Shown here piece after piece: positions 18,592 to 29,019 of a stretch of 64,000 nucleotides of DNA. This DNA comes from Jannaschia marina (GTDB taxonomy: Bacteria; Pseudomonadota; Alphaproteobacteria; Rhodobacterales; Rhodobacteraceae). The first letter of the stretch is position 1, and every line of letters starts with the position of its first letter. The notes beneath the pieces are model-generated. The model had not been told where the DNA came from and searched no databases. It saw only the letters and a list, made by a program, of their open reading frames with translations. The position numbers were made by a program, and so were the translations under genes. Where the stretch lies: assembly GCF_013404595.1 (NCBI RefSeq), contig NZ_JABVAX010000002.1:372001-436000 (forward strand). The letters are read 5' to 3'.

Positions 18592-18960
18592 TCAGGCGTG
18601 GCCGCGCCACCAGAGCACGACCGCGAGGAGCGCGATCACGGCGAGCACGTTGAGCGCGGCCATGCCCGCCCGCGCCGACCAGTAGCGGCGGCGGTACTTG
18701 CCCTCGGGCACCGCATGGAGCGCGCGTTCCATCAGGTCGCAGGTGGCTGCGATGCGGTTCGCCTTCACAGTCCGCGCCGTCGCCGGGTTGGCCAGCATCT
18801 CCCGCGCCTCGACCAGTTCCCGCGCCTGGCGCAGCACCCGACGCGGAAGGCGGCCGCGGGCCGCGCGCAACTGCCGGTCGAGCCGGCCCCGGCCGAGGTA
18901 GAGCCGCTCCGCCATCAGGGCCTCGACATTCGCGATCCGCTGGAGAAGGTCGCCGTGCAT
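18592..18960 (-). CDS. small helical protein with C-terminal membrane anchor
   Basis: The 122-residue product is Arg/Leu-rich and mostly helical for its first 95 residues (MHGDLLQRIANVEALMAERL, LRQARELVEAREMLA). It ends in one hydrophobic segment (AGMAALNVLAVIALLAVVLWW) followed by RGHA, a tail-anchor layout. I chose ATG 18960 because GAAGG lies just upstream; a TTG at 18996 would add 12 residues. I do not recognise a family. It is upstream of rsgA on the same strand and divergent from the alpha/beta hydrolase. Confidence 0.65.
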   Translation of the reverse strand: MHGDLLQRIANVEALMAERLYLGRGRLDRQLRAARGRLPRRVLRQARELVEAREMLANPATARTVKANRIAATCDLMERALHAVPEGKYRRRYWSARAGMAALNVLAVIALLAVVLWWRGHA

Positions 18961-19025
18961 GCCTTCGGGATAGGCGCGGGAGCGGCGATCTGGCAATCCG
19001 TCCGGAGGCGAGATAGTCCGTTTCC

Positions 19026-19775
19026 ATGTTGAACACGATCCGCCACGGCACTCCGACCGACCACCCGCCGCTCCTGATCGCGCATGGGCTCTTCGGATCG
19101 GCGCGCAACTGGGGCGTCATCGCCAAGCGCCTGTCGTCGGACAGGGAGGTTTTGGCCGTCGACATGCGCAACCACGGCAACAGCCCGCGCGTCGAGACAC
19201 AGTCCTACGCGGACATGGCCGATGACCTGGCCGAGGTGATCGGGCGCGGGCAAATGGACGTGCTCGGCCATTCGATGGGGGGCAAGGCGGCGATGGTGCT
19301 TGCGCTGACCCGGCCCGAGGCCGTGCGCCGCCTGATCGTGGCCGACATCGCGCCGGTCGCCTATGGTCACACGCAGGCGCATCTGATCGCCGCGATGCGC
19401 GCGGTGGACCTGTCGTCGGTGACGCGACGGTCGGAGGCGGCGGAGCAGCTCTCGGAGGTGCCCGACGACGGCACGCGGGCCTTCCTGCTGCAATCACTCG
19501 ACGTGGCGGAGAAGCGCTGGACGCTGAATCTCGATGTATTAGAGGCGGAGATGCCGAAGATCATCGGCTTCCCCGATGTGACGGGCCCGGTCGACGTGCC
19601 CGCCTTCTTTCTGTCGGGGGGCGAGAGCGACTACGTGCGCCCCGAGCATCGCGACACGATCAAGGCGTTCTTCCCCGAGGCCCGCTTCGCCAAGATCCCC
19701 GGCGCGCACCACTGGCTGCACGCCGAGAAACCGCGCGAGTTCGAGGCCGCCTGCCGGGCGTTCCTCGACGCCTAG
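19026..19775 (+). CDS. alpha/beta-fold hydrolase (YbfF-like esterase)
   Basis: This 249-residue hydrolase has the nucleophile elbow GHSMGG, the oxyanion-hole segment [13 protein letters not shown], the [10 protein letters not shown] motif characteristic of the YbfF/ABHD11 group, the acid region SGGESDYV and the catalytic histidine in [12 protein letters not shown]. It is probably a cytosolic esterase acting on acyl or acyl-CoA substrates. It converges with folD: the two stop codons share the palindrome CTAG, a 4-bp overlap at 19772-19775. Confidence 0.9.
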   Translation: MLNTIRHGTPTDHPPLLIAHGLFGSARNWGVIAKRLSSDREVLAVDMRNHGNSPRVETQSYADMADDLAEVIGRGQMDVLGHSMGGKAAMVLALTRPEAVRRLIVADIAPVAYGHTQAHLIAAMRAVDLSSVTRRSEAAEQLSEVPDDGTRAFLLQSLDVAEKRWTLNLDVLEAEMPKIIGFPDVTGPVDVPAFFLSGGESDYVRPEHRDTIKAFFPEARFAKIPGAHHWLHAEKPREFEAACRAFLDA

Positions 19776-20677
19776 GCGGTCAGGCCTTCGGGCTCGTCCA
19801 GGCCGTTCGCACGGCAGCAGGCCGTCAGCGTGTTGGCCAGCAGGCAGGCGATGGTCATCGGCCCGACGCCGCCCGGCACGGGCGTGATCGCGCCCGCCAC
19901 CTCGGCGCAGCTGTCGAAATGGCAATCGCCGACCAGCTTCGTGCGCGGGGAGCCGTCGTCCTTCACGCCCGCGTCGATGCGGTTGATGCCCACGTCGATT
20001 ACCGTGGCTCCGGGTTTGATCCAGTCGCCCGTCACCATCTCGGGGCGGCCCACGGCGGCGACCACGATGTCGGCCGTCCGGCAAAGCGCCTCGATCTCCT
20101 TCGTCCGCGAATGGGCAATCGTCACCGTCGCGCTGTCGCGCAGCAGCAGTTGCGCCATCGGCTTGCCCACGATGTTGGAGCGGCCCACGACCACTGCATT
20201 GAGCCCCGAGAGCGAGCCATGATGGACGCGGAGCATCATCAGGCAGCCAAGCGGCGTGCAGGGCACCATGGCCTTCTGCCCGGTCCCCAAGAGGCCGACA
20301 TTCGAGATGTGGAAGCCGTCCACGTCCTTGGCCGGATCGATGGCGTCGAGCACCTTATCGGCGTCGATGTGGTCGGGCACCGGCAGCTGGCACAGGATGC
20401 CGTGGACCGCCGGATCGGCGTTCAGCTTGGCGATGAGCGCCAGCAGATCGGCCTCGGATGTCTCGGCAGGCAGCTTGTGCTCGAAGCTCTCCATGCCGAC
20501 TTCGACGGTCTGCTTGCCCTTGTTGCGTACGTAGACCGCGCTGGCCGGATCCTCACCCACGAGCACGACCGCAAGGCCGGGGGTCACGCCCGCGGCCTTC
20601 ACGCGGGTCACTTCCTCGGCGACCTTGGCGCGCACCTTGGCCGCGAAGGCCTTCCCGTCGATCAAAGTTGCGGTCAT
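19772..20677 (-). CDS. folD: bifunctional methylenetetrahydrofolate dehydrogenase/methenyl-THF cyclohydrolase
   Basis: FolD interconverts 5,10-methylene-THF, 5,10-methenyl-THF and 10-formyl-THF. The 301-residue protein has the substrate/catalytic motif YVRNKGKQ (general-base lysine), [18 protein letters not shown], the NADP-binding GRSNIVGKP and the C-terminal [10 protein letters not shown]. It lies downstream of fhs on the same strand. Formate-THF ligase feeds 10-formyl-THF into FolD, so the two genes form a one-carbon pair, which is also part of dimethylsulfoniopropionate or methylamine carbon handling in some roseobacters. Confidence 0.97.
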   Translation of the reverse strand: MTATLIDGKAFAAKVRAKVAEEVTRVKAAGVTPGLAVVLVGEDPASAVYVRNKGKQTVEVGMESFEHKLPAETSEADLLALIAKLNADPAVHGILCQLPVPDHIDADKVLDAIDPAKDVDGFHISNVGLLGTGQKAMVPCTPLGCLMMLRVHHGSLSGLNAVVVGRSNIVGKPMAQLLLRDSATVTIAHSRTKEIEALCRTADIVVAAVGRPEMVTGDWIKPGATVIDVGINRIDAGVKDDGSPRTKLVGDCHFDSCAEVAGAITPVPGGVGPMTIACLLANTLTACCRANGLDEPEGLTA

Positions 20678-20727
20678 CGCGTGGTCCTTCCAAGTGCCGG
20701 TTCGGCGAAGGGCCCGGGCAGACCGCC

Positions 20728-20781
20728 CGCGCCCTTCTCTGCTTCCTAAATACTCCGGGCTGTGCGAGGGGCTGGCCCCTC
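20728..20781 (-). repeat. GC-rich hairpin repeat, family R1, copy C
   Basis: On the minus strand, GAGGGGCCAGCCCCTC is followed by CCCGGAGTATTTAGGAAG. It starts 12 bases after the fhs stop in the sense direction, as copy B does after pirin. It is shorter in the stem than copy A but has the same order of parts. Confidence 0.65.
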
Positions 20782-20792
20782 ACGTTCCCCGG

Positions 20793-22469
20793 TCAGAACA
20801 GGCCTTCGACGTCGCCCGCGTCATTGAGGCGGATGCTTTCGGCCGAAGGTTTCCGGGGCAGGCCGGGCATCGTCATGATGTCCCCGCAGACCGCCACGAT
20901 GAAGCCCGCACCCGCCGAGAGCCGCACCTCGCGCACCGGCACCGAATGGCCCGTGGGTGCACCGCGCAGGTTCGGGTCGGTCGAGAAGGAGTACTGCGTC
21001 TTCGCCATGCAGACCGGCAGGTTGCCGTAGCCCTGCTCCTCCCAGGCCTTCAGCTGATCGCGGATCTTCTTGTCGGCCAGCACCTCGTCGGCGTGGTAGA
21101 TCCGCTTGGCGATGGTCTCCATCTTCTGGAAGAGGCCCATCTCGTCGGGGTAGAGCGGCGCGAAGTTCGCCATGCCTGCGTCGGCCACCTCGGCCACCCG
21201 CTTCGCCAGATCCGCCGACCCGGCCGAGCCGTCGGCCCAGTGCTTGGAGACGATCGCCTCGGAGCCTTGCGAGGCCACGTAGTCCTTCACGGCCTGCACC
21301 TCGGCGTCGGTGTCGCCGGTGAAGTGGTTGATGGCGACGACGACCGGCACGCCGAAGCTCTTCACGTTGCCGATGTGACGGCCGAGGTTGGCGCAGCCCG
21401 CCTCGACGGCCTCCACGTTCTCGGCCCCGAGGTCGGCCTTGGCGACGCCGCCGTTCATCTTCATCGCCCGCACCGTGGCGACCAGCACGACGCAGTCGGG
21501 CGCGAGGCCGGCCTTGCGGCATTTGATGTTCATGAACTTCTCGGCACCGAGGTCCGCCCCGAAGCCCGCTTCGGTGACCACGTAGTCGGCGAGCTTCAGC
21601 GCCGTCGTCGTTGCGATGACCGAGTTGCAGCCGTGGGCGATGTTGGCGAAGGGACCGCCATGCACGAAGGCCGGGTTGTTTTCCAGCGTCTGCACGAGGT
21701 TGGGCTGCATCGCGTCCTTCAGGAGCACCGTCATCGCGCCGTCGGCCTTGATGTCACGGGCGAAGACCGGGGACTTGTCGCGGCGGTACGCCACGATCAT
21801 GTCGCCCAGACGGCGCTCCAGGTCCTTGAGGTCTGTGGCAAGGCACAGGCAGGCCATGACCTCGGAGGCCACGGTGATGTCGAAGCCCGCCTCGCGCGGG
21901 AAGCCGTTGGCCACGCCGCCGAGCGACGCGGTGATCTGGCGCAGGGCGCGGTCGTTCATGTCGACGACCCGGCGCCAGACGACGCGGCGGATGTCGATCT
22001 CCTGCTCGTTGCCCCAGTAGATGTGGTTGTCGATCATCGCCGACAGCAGCGAGTGGGCCGAGGTGATCGCGTGGAAGTCGCCGGTGAAGTGGAGGTTCAT
22101 CTCCTCCATCGGCACGACCTGCGCATAGCCGCCTCCGGCGGCACCGCCCTTCATCCCGAAGTTCGGCCCGAGCGAGGCCTCGCGGATGCAGACCATCGCC
22201 TTCTTGCCGATCGCGTTCAGCCCGTCACCCAGACCCACGGTCGTCGTCGTCTTGCCCTCGCCCGCGGGCGTCGGGTTGATCGCGGTCACGAGGATCAGCT
22301 TGCCGTTCGGCTTGTCGCGGGTCGCTTCGATGAATTTCTGGCTGACCTTCGCCTTGTCATGGCCGTAGGGCAGCAGGTCGTCCGCGCCGATACCCAGTTT
22401 CTCGCCGATCTCCATGATCGGGCGCTTCTTCGCTTCGCGAGCGATCTCGATGTCGGTCTTGTGGGTCAT
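20793..22469 (-). CDS. fhs: formate--tetrahydrofolate ligase
   Basis: Fhs makes 10-formyl-THF from formate, THF and ATP. The 558-residue protein is full length. It has the phosphate-binding loop [21 protein letters not shown] near the N-terminus and the segments [38 protein letters not shown] (as [22 protein letters not shown]) and [14 protein letters not shown] typical of the family. The ATG at 22469 follows AGGAGATGCTGCC on the coding strand. Folate one-carbon entry from formate fits the folD gene immediately downstream. Confidence 0.97.
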   Translation of the reverse strand: MTHKTDIEIAREAKKRPIMEIGEKLGIGADDLLPYGHDKAKVSQKFIEATRDKPNGKLILVTAINPTPAGEGKTTTTVGLGDGLNAIGKKAMVCIREASLGPNFGMKGGAAGGGYAQVVPMEEMNLHFTGDFHAITSAHSLLSAMIDNHIYWGNEQEIDIRRVVWRRVVDMNDRALRQITASLGGVANGFPREAGFDITVASEVMACLCLATDLKDLERRLGDMIVAYRRDKSPVFARDIKADGAMTVLLKDAMQPNLVQTLENNPAFVHGGPFANIAHGCNSVIATTTALKLADYVVTEAGFGADLGAEKFMNIKCRKAGLAPDCVVLVATVRAMKMNGGVAKADLGAENVEAVEAGCANLGRHIGNVKSFGVPVVVAINHFTGDTDAEVQAVKDYVASQGSEAIVSKHWADGSAGSADLAKRVAEVADAGMANFAPLYPDEMGLFQKMETIAKRIYHADEVLADKKIRDQLKAWEEQGYGNLPVCMAKTQYSFSTDPNLRGAPTGHSVPVREVRLSAGAGFIVAVCGDIMTMPGLPRKPSAESIRLNDAGDVEGLF

Positions 22470-22758
22470 GGCAGCATCTCCTCGTTCGCGCCCGGCTTGC
22501 CATAAGCCCTAGGGGGAAGGGCAGGGGGGAGGGGCGGCGAAAACCGACATTCCAGGTCGTTCCCACGTCGCTCCCGAAACGCGCGGGGCGGATCGGAAAC
22601 GCCTGTCGCGGAAGGGGAAACGTGATCGCGGCGGCGCGGCTCACGAAAATGACACCGCGACTCACGGAACCGAAAGCTTTTGTTAAGTGTTGGGATCGCA
22701 AGATGAGGATAGCGTATCGGCAGGAACCTGCCGAACGCATTTTGAGCGGAGAAACGAC
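22470..22758. other. intergenic region between fhs and a possible small ORF
   Basis: I see no protein gene in these 289 bases. The half nearest fhs should hold the fhs promoter. Close to the small ORF is an inverted repeat, CGGCAGG/AA/CCTGCCG at 22718-22733. It could be an operator or a 5'-UTR hairpin. No tRNA or riboswitch was recognised. Confidence 0.5.
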
Positions 22759-22842
22759 ATGACTGCCACCAGCCTTTTCATCCACGCCGGTTTCGTGACC
22801 GGTCTCGGCCTTGCCCTCGTTACGGGTCTCGCACTGGCCTGA
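22759..22842 (+). CDS. possible 27-residue hydrophobic microprotein
   Basis: This 28-codon ORF (MTATSLFIHAGFVTGLGLAL, then VTGLALA) would form a single membrane helix. It starts with ATG after GCGGAG at good spacing, and an inverted repeat lies 26 bp upstream. It is followed about 40 bp later by a strong hairpin with a T-rich tail, so it has the outline of a complete short transcription unit. I recognise no homologue. It could instead be a chance ORF in the leader of an untranslated RNA. Confidence 0.4.
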   Translation: MTATSLFIHAGFVTGLGLALVTGLALA

Positions 22843-22881
22843 CGGCCGCGAACGACTTCGGAACAGAATATCTTGACGAAC

Positions 22882-22906
22882 GCCGGGCCGTTGTGCCCGG
22901 CTTTGT
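22882..22906 (+). terminator. hairpin terminator after the 27-residue ORF
   Basis: The stem GCCGGGC (22882-22888) / GCCCGGC (22895-22901) is followed by TTTGT. It abuts the stop codon of the convergent MOSC gene. Confidence 0.65.
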
Positions 22907-23487
22907 CATGCGCCCTGCCAGGCGCGCTGGTCCGGGACATGCAACGTCACCGGATCGCCCTGCCGCACCACGCCCTCCCGCTCGACCCAGGCGGTCACGC
23001 CCCGCAACCCCTTCGCCGCGCCCTTGAACGCACGGCCGTGCCCCGGCGCCGCGGCCTCGATCACCGGCGCGGGCAGGGTGCAGGGCCGGTTTTCCATGTC
23101 GATCGTCACGGTCGCCCCGCCCCCGAATTGCAGCCGCGACGATGGCGGCACATGCGTGAAATCCGGTATGCCGGAGACGACCATGGTGGCCCCGATCCAG
23201 GTCGGGTCGAAGCTCTCGAAACCGATCCCCGCCCGGATCAGCTCCAGTTCCTCAGCCGACACGATCGAGAGTTGCCGGGTATTGCGGATCTCCGTTCCGG
23301 GTCGATATTGCGCCGCCACTCGGCTGCAGGACGGTCGGGTGAGGCCGCCATGGTCTTCCCCTTCGGGCCCGGCGAAGGTCAGTGTCAGGCTCGCACGCGG
23401 GGCGGACGACAGGGCCAGATCGCGGGCGGGCACCACGCCGAGCCAGGTGACCTGACCGGTCACGCCGGCGGGTTTCAGTGCGGGCAT
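22906..23487 (-). CDS. MOSC-domain protein
   Basis: The 193-residue protein is a stand-alone MOSC (molybdenum cofactor sulfurase C-terminal) domain. It has the signatures HGGLTRPSCSRV near residue 47, NTRQLSIVSAEEL, FGGGATVTIDMENRPC with the conserved cysteine, and GLRGVTAWVEREGVVRQGDPV at the C-terminus. MOSC proteins transfer or bind sulfur and act on N-hydroxylated or Mo-cofactor substrates; the specific partner is unknown. It begins 11 bp after the stop of the membrane-protein gene, so the two are probably cotranscribed. Confidence 0.85.
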   Translation of the reverse strand: MPALKPAGVTGQVTWLGVVPARDLALSSAPRASLTLTFAGPEGEDHGGLTRPSCSRVAAQYRPGTEIRNTRQLSIVSAEELELIRAGIGFESFDPTWIGATMVVSGIPDFTHVPPSSRLQFGGGATVTIDMENRPCTLPAPVIEAAAPGHGRAFKGAAKGLRGVTAWVEREGVVRQGDPVTLHVPDQRAWQGA

Positions 23488-23498
23488 GGCATCTCCTC

Positions 23499-24128
23499 TC
23501 AGGCGTAGCGGCGGATCCAGAGAAAGAGCGACAGGAGGAGCGCGAGCGCGAAGCCGAACTCCAGCCCTTCCTCGGCAGTGACGGCGAAGACGTCCTGCGC
23601 GTCCGAGAGCGCGATCCCGAAAGGCTCGAGTTTCCGGCCCAGTCCGTCGACGCTCTTGGCGATGACGACACCCAGCACGCCGAGCGGCAGCGCGATCGCC
23701 CAGCCCTCACGCCGACGCAGGGCCGCGAACCAGATCGGCCCGTCCCGCCGCAGCACACGCCACAGGCAGACCAGCACGAGGATCACGACGACCCCGCCGA
23801 TCAGCTTCGGCAGGAGCGGTCCGTCCCCGGTATAGAGCCGGAGCTTCAGGATTCCGGTCTCCATGAAGCGCTTGTCGAAGTCGAGCTCCCGCAGGGCCAG
23901 CAGGACGGCCAGCATCGGCAGGTGCCATTTCGCACCGAAAGCCAGGCTCGGAAGACGCAGGACGAAAGTCGCAGCGACGAGGGCGAGGGTCACGACCGTA
24001 GCGAGCTCGAAGGCTCCGTTTTCCTTGATCGGTCCGGCGATCAGCCAGCCGAGCCCGAAAGCCAGGGTGATGAGCGCTGCGCAGATCAGGAAGGGCGTGC
24101 GCAGGGCAGGTGCATCGGGAGCAGGCAT
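23499..24128 (-). CDS. polytopic membrane protein of unknown function
   Basis: The 209-residue protein has about six hydrophobic segments (near residues 12-34, 42-60, 70-82, 107-125, 142-162 and 188-205). Between helices lie two conspicuous charged motifs, LLALRELDFDKRFMETGILK (about 78-97) and VTAEEGLEFGFAL (about 184-196). Acidic residues placed beside membrane helices suggest a catalytic or metal-binding intramembrane protein, but I cannot name a family with confidence. It is upstream of the MOSC gene on the same strand. Confidence 0.7.
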   Translation of the reverse strand: MPAPDAPALRTPFLICAALITLAFGLGWLIAGPIKENGAFELATVVTLALVAATFVLRLPSLAFGAKWHLPMLAVLLALRELDFDKRFMETGILKLRLYTGDGPLLPKLIGGVVVILVLVCLWRVLRRDGPIWFAALRRREGWAIALPLGVLGVVIAKSVDGLGRKLEPFGIALSDAQDVFAVTAEEGLEFGFALALLLSLFLWIRRYA

Positions 24129-24250
24129 CTTCTCTCCGGTCCGGGGTCTGCCGATGTCTAGCCAAGGGACGGCGCGACCGAAAGCGGGAATGATCCGGTG
24201 AGCATCGTCACGCGGTTTGGCGCATCATCGTCGCCACCGCCGGGCGAGAG

Positions 24251-24330
24251 ATGGTCGGGTCGAGCCCGACCATGACGCGAAGAAGGGCATCGCCGTGGTG
24301 CGATGTCATCGTCGGGCTCGACCCGACCAT
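24251..24330. repeat. inverted pair of self-complementary repeats (REP-like)
   Basis: ATGGTCGGGTCGAGCCCGACCAT lies at 24251-24273 and is itself palindromic around TCGAG. A near copy in the opposite orientation lies at 24308-24330 and differs by one base. Flanking bases (GAG before, GACG after) also match. This is the layout of a paired REP element or of two bidirectional hairpins in the 282-bp gap between ftsH and the membrane-protein gene. Confidence 0.65.
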
Positions 24331-24354
24331 CTCGCCCCCTCCTGCCCGTTGAAT

Positions 24355-24384
24355 GAAAATGGCCGGGGCGTGGACCCCGGCCAT
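24355..24384 (-). terminator. ftsH rho-independent terminator
   Basis: On the minus strand, ATGGCCGGGG/TCCACG/CCCCGGCCAT is followed by TTTTC. It is 26 bases past the ftsH stop. Confidence 0.75.
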
Positions 24385-24410
24385 CGAACGTCATTCTGTG
24401 CGCCTGTGCC

Positions 24411-26327
<1,917 letters not shown>

Positions 26328-26405
26328 GGATTTTCTCCGATCTGAGGCGGGGTCAGGCCCGGCCCGTGTCTTTGCTCAACAACATAGGGTGCGGGGCGCA
26401 GGGGT

Positions 26406-27653
26406 TCAATCGAAGAGCGCGTGCGGGGGGCGGAGTGTCGCGGTGAATTGACCCGCGGCCCCCGGATCAGCGAGCGGAGCGGCAAGGAGCGCCCCCTCCG
26501 CGTCACGGATGGCGGGGCTGGCCATGAGGGACGGGCGGGGCAGGCCGGTGGCGCGCCAGTCTGTCGCGACCACGTCCGGGCCGAGTGCGCCGACCGTCGC
26601 ACCGGGCGCGGCCGGACCCGTGACATGCCAGCGGCCGTCCCAGAGCGTGCCGGAGGGCGTGAAAGCCTCGGGCGGCGCGGCGCGGGCGGCCTCCCGCATG
26701 AGGCGCGCGCCGCCGCCCTCGGGCGCGATCCGGCATCCGGCAAGCGTGAGGGGCTGCGGCGTGCCGAGGAGCGTGGCGATCAGGTGGTCCTGTTCCGCTC
26801 GGCGCGGCGCGGCCCCGCCGGCGATCCATCCGAGCGCGGTCAGGAGTGCGCGGCGCAGGATCTCGCGCGGCGCGGCACGGGCCGCGGAGAGGTCGAGGAT
26901 CAGGTCGCCTGCATCCCGGAGGAAAAGATCGCGCAGCGATGTCGCGGTCAGCGCATCGAGCGCATGTCGGGCCGTGTCCAGCTGAGCGGCACTGCGTGCG
27001 AGGGCGCGGGCATCGAGGTCGAGCGCGGCCATGGCTTCCCGCAGCCGAGCGCGCTCGAACCGCCCGTCGGTGTTCGACGGATCCTCCAGCGGTGTCACCC
27101 CCGCCTGCGCGAGACCGGCCCGCAGGCTGCTGCGCGATACCTCTAGAAACGGGCGACCAAAATCGACATGCCCGACCCGCCGCCACACCGGCATCCGCGC
27201 CAGCCCGTCGAGCCCCGTTCCCCGCTTCAGCCGCATGAGCAGCGTCTCGGCCACGTCGTCGCCAGTATGGCCCAGAAGAACGATGCCGAGGCGTTGCTCC
27301 TTTGCCCAGTCGGCGAGTGCGGCGTAGCGGACCTCCCGTGCCCGCGCCTGCACGCCGGGACCGGGCGTCAGCCCGTCGATCGTCAGTGTGTGGTGCGCGA
27401 TGCCGCGCGCGGCGCAAAGGTCGGCGACCCACGCCGCTTCGGTCGCGGCCTCCGGGCGCAGTCCGTGATCCACGGTCGCGGCCCTGACCACGATGTCCAG
27501 AGGTCTGGCCCAGTCGAGGACGGCAAGGAGCAGCGCAACGGAGTCGCCGCCGCCGGAAACGGCGACGCCAACCGTTTCCGGCCGGCGGTCGCAGGCCCCG
27601 CGCAGAAGCCGGTCGATCGCCTCGACCGGCTCCGGTTCATCCGGCGCAGCCAA
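26406..27653 (-). CDS. tilS: tRNA(Ile)-lysidine synthetase
   Basis: TilS converts C34 of the CAU-anticodon tRNA(Ile) to lysidine, which is essential for AUA decoding. The 415-residue protein has the PP-loop SGGGDS (in VGVAVSGGGDSVALL, S33), VDHGLRPEA, and LGHTGDDVAETLLMRLKRGTGLDGLA with the conserved RGTGxxGL. A poorly conserved C-terminal part follows. Its start lies inside the last 17 bases of cpoB, so it is coupled to the tol-pal operon. The C-terminus is short for the family, as in other alphaproteobacteria. Confidence 0.95.
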   Translation of the reverse strand: MAAPDEPEPVEAIDRLLRGACDRRPETVGVAVSGGGDSVALLLAVLDWARPLDIVVRAATVDHGLRPEAATEAAWVADLCAARGIAHHTLTIDGLTPGPGVQARAREVRYAALADWAKEQRLGIVLLGHTGDDVAETLLMRLKRGTGLDGLARMPVWRRVGHVDFGRPFLEVSRSSLRAGLAQAGVTPLEDPSNTDGRFERARLREAMAALDLDARALARSAAQLDTARHALDALTATSLRDLFLRDAGDLILDLSAARAAPREILRRALLTALGWIAGGAAPRRAEQDHLIATLLGTPQPLTLAGCRIAPEGGGARLMREAARAAPPEAFTPSGTLWDGRWHVTGPAAPGATVGALGPDVVATDWRATGLPRPSLMASPAIRDAEGALLAAPLADPGAAGQFTATLRPPHALFD

Positions 27654-28497
27654 GACCGGCGCGCGCCGAATTGGCCTCGGAGACTGCGGGCGAGTCGGGA
27701 AAGCGGATTGCCACTTCCGACAGTGTCAGGCACGCCTCGTCCGTTTGTCCGAGCGCCCCGAGCGTCGTGCCGAGACCGACCAGGGATGCGGCCGCGCGCG
27801 GCCCTTCCGGCGTCCCCGAGAAGGCTTCGAGATAGGCCCGCGCGGCCTCGGCGTTCTGGCTGTCGCGGGCGAGGGCCTGACCGCGGAAGAACTGCGCGTC
27901 CGTCGAGAGGGGGCCGGTGGGATAGGCCGTGACGAACTGACCGAAGAGCCGCGCGGCCTCGGCGTTGTTCCCCGCATCGAGGGCCGCGCGGGCGCGGTCA
28001 AAATCGGCCTGCTCGCCGACGGCCAGCTGGGGCCCGCCGCTGTCGCTGCCTTCCTCGACCGGGGCCGGCGCGGTGCCGCCACCCGTCGCCGGGGCCGTGC
28101 CGCCGCCGTCGCCCGCGCCCTCGGCCCCGAGGGGGCCGGGGTTCGGCAGCGACCCGAGATCGCACTCCGGCGTCAGCTCGCAAAGCTGGAACCGCAGGTC
28201 CTCGATCCGGGCGGAGCCGTCGCGCGCCACGCTCTCGACACGGAACGACAGGCGCTCGGTCTGCTGCGTCAGGCGCTGTAGCTCGCTCTCGATCGCATTG
28301 ACCCGCTCGAGCACGGTCGAGCCACCGGTATTGGTGCCCGGCGCGCCCGTCGTGTTCAGCTCGTTCGTGAGCGTCTGCATTTCCACCTGGAGCACGCTCA
28401 GCTGCTGGCGGATGTCGGCCAGGGTCTGGTCCTGCTGTGCCGTCGCCGCCAGTGGCGTGAAAACGAGGGCCAGCGCGACGGAGGCGGCGCGCAGCAT
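27637..28497 (-). CDS. cpoB: Tol-Pal system cell-division coordinator CpoB/YbgF
   Basis: The 286-residue periplasmic protein has a signal peptide (MLRAASVALALVFTPLAATA, cut before QQD) and an N-terminal coiled coil (about residues 25-95, QQLSVLQVEMQTLTNEL, IESELQRLTQQTERLSFR). A Gly/Ala/Pro linker follows, then three TPR repeats (about 165-280, DFDRARAALDAGNNAEAARLFGQF, AQFFRGQAL). CpoB links Tol energy state to peptidoglycan synthesis during division. Its ATG overlaps the pal stop by one base (TGATG). Confidence 0.93.
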   Translation of the reverse strand: MLRAASVALALVFTPLAATAQQDQTLADIRQQLSVLQVEMQTLTNELNTTGAPGTNTGGSTVLERVNAIESELQRLTQQTERLSFRVESVARDGSARIEDLRFQLCELTPECDLGSLPNPGPLGAEGAGDGGGTAPATGGGTAPAPVEEGSDSGGPQLAVGEQADFDRARAALDAGNNAEAARLFGQFVTAYPTGPLSTDAQFFRGQALARDSQNAEAARAYLEAFSGTPEGPRAAASLVGLGTTLGALGQTDEACLTLSEVAIRFPDSPAVSEANSARAGLGCAG

Positions 28498-29009
28498 CAG
28501 ACGCCGGCCCCGGCGGCAAGCACCGTGACGGCGCGGCGGTTCTGGCTGTAGCAGGCTTCGGTGGAGCAGACCTGGAGCGGGCGCTCCTTGCCGTAGGAGA
28601 TGGTGCGCAGGCGGTTCGCGGCGACGCCCTGGCTGATGAGGTAGTCGCGCGCCGCGTTGGCGCGACGGCCGCCGAGGGCGAGGTTGTATTCCCGCGTGCC
28701 CTGTTCGTCGGCGTGGCCCTCGACGAGGGCCGTGAAGCCCGGATTGGCCGTCAGCCACTGAGCCTGTGCGGCCAGCGTCGCTTGTCCCTCGGGCGTGAGC
28801 GTCGACTGGTCGACGGCGAAGAGCACGCGGTCGCCCACGGTCTGCTGGAAGTAGGCGACGGAGGTCGGGTCGTTGGCGCTGCCCGGGACGACGCCGCCCG
28901 CGCCCGCCCCCGCGTTCAGGTCGACCGCACCGTCGCCGGCCCCGCCCAGGCGGTTGCCACAGGCGGTGAGCGTCAGCGCGGCGATCAGGAGAAGTGCTGT
29001 GGTTTTCAT
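28497..29009 (-). CDS. pal: peptidoglycan-associated lipoprotein Pal
   Basis: Pal is the outer-membrane lipoprotein of the Tol-Pal envelope system and binds peptidoglycan and TolB. The 170-residue protein has a lipobox signal peptide (MKTTALLLIAALTLTAC, lipidated Cys17). The C-terminal OmpA-like domain has VEGHADEQGTREYNLALGGRR and the RANAARDYLISQGV helix, which form the diaminopimelate-binding site. It sits between tolB (10 bp) and cpoB (1-bp overlap). Confidence 0.97.
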   Translation of the reverse strand: MKTTALLLIAALTLTACGNRLGGAGDGAVDLNAGAGAGGVVPGSANDPTSVAYFQQTVGDRVLFAVDQSTLTPEGQATLAAQAQWLTANPGFTALVEGHADEQGTREYNLALGGRRANAARDYLISQGVAANRLRTISYGKERPLQVCSTEACYSQNRRAVTVLAAGAGV

Positions 29010-29019
29010 TGGAGATACC

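Noticed and set aside
20625-22505. 626-codon plus-strand frame opposite fhs
   Set aside because: Mirror of the fhs coding sequence with His/Asp/Arg-rich low-complexity translation and no domain.
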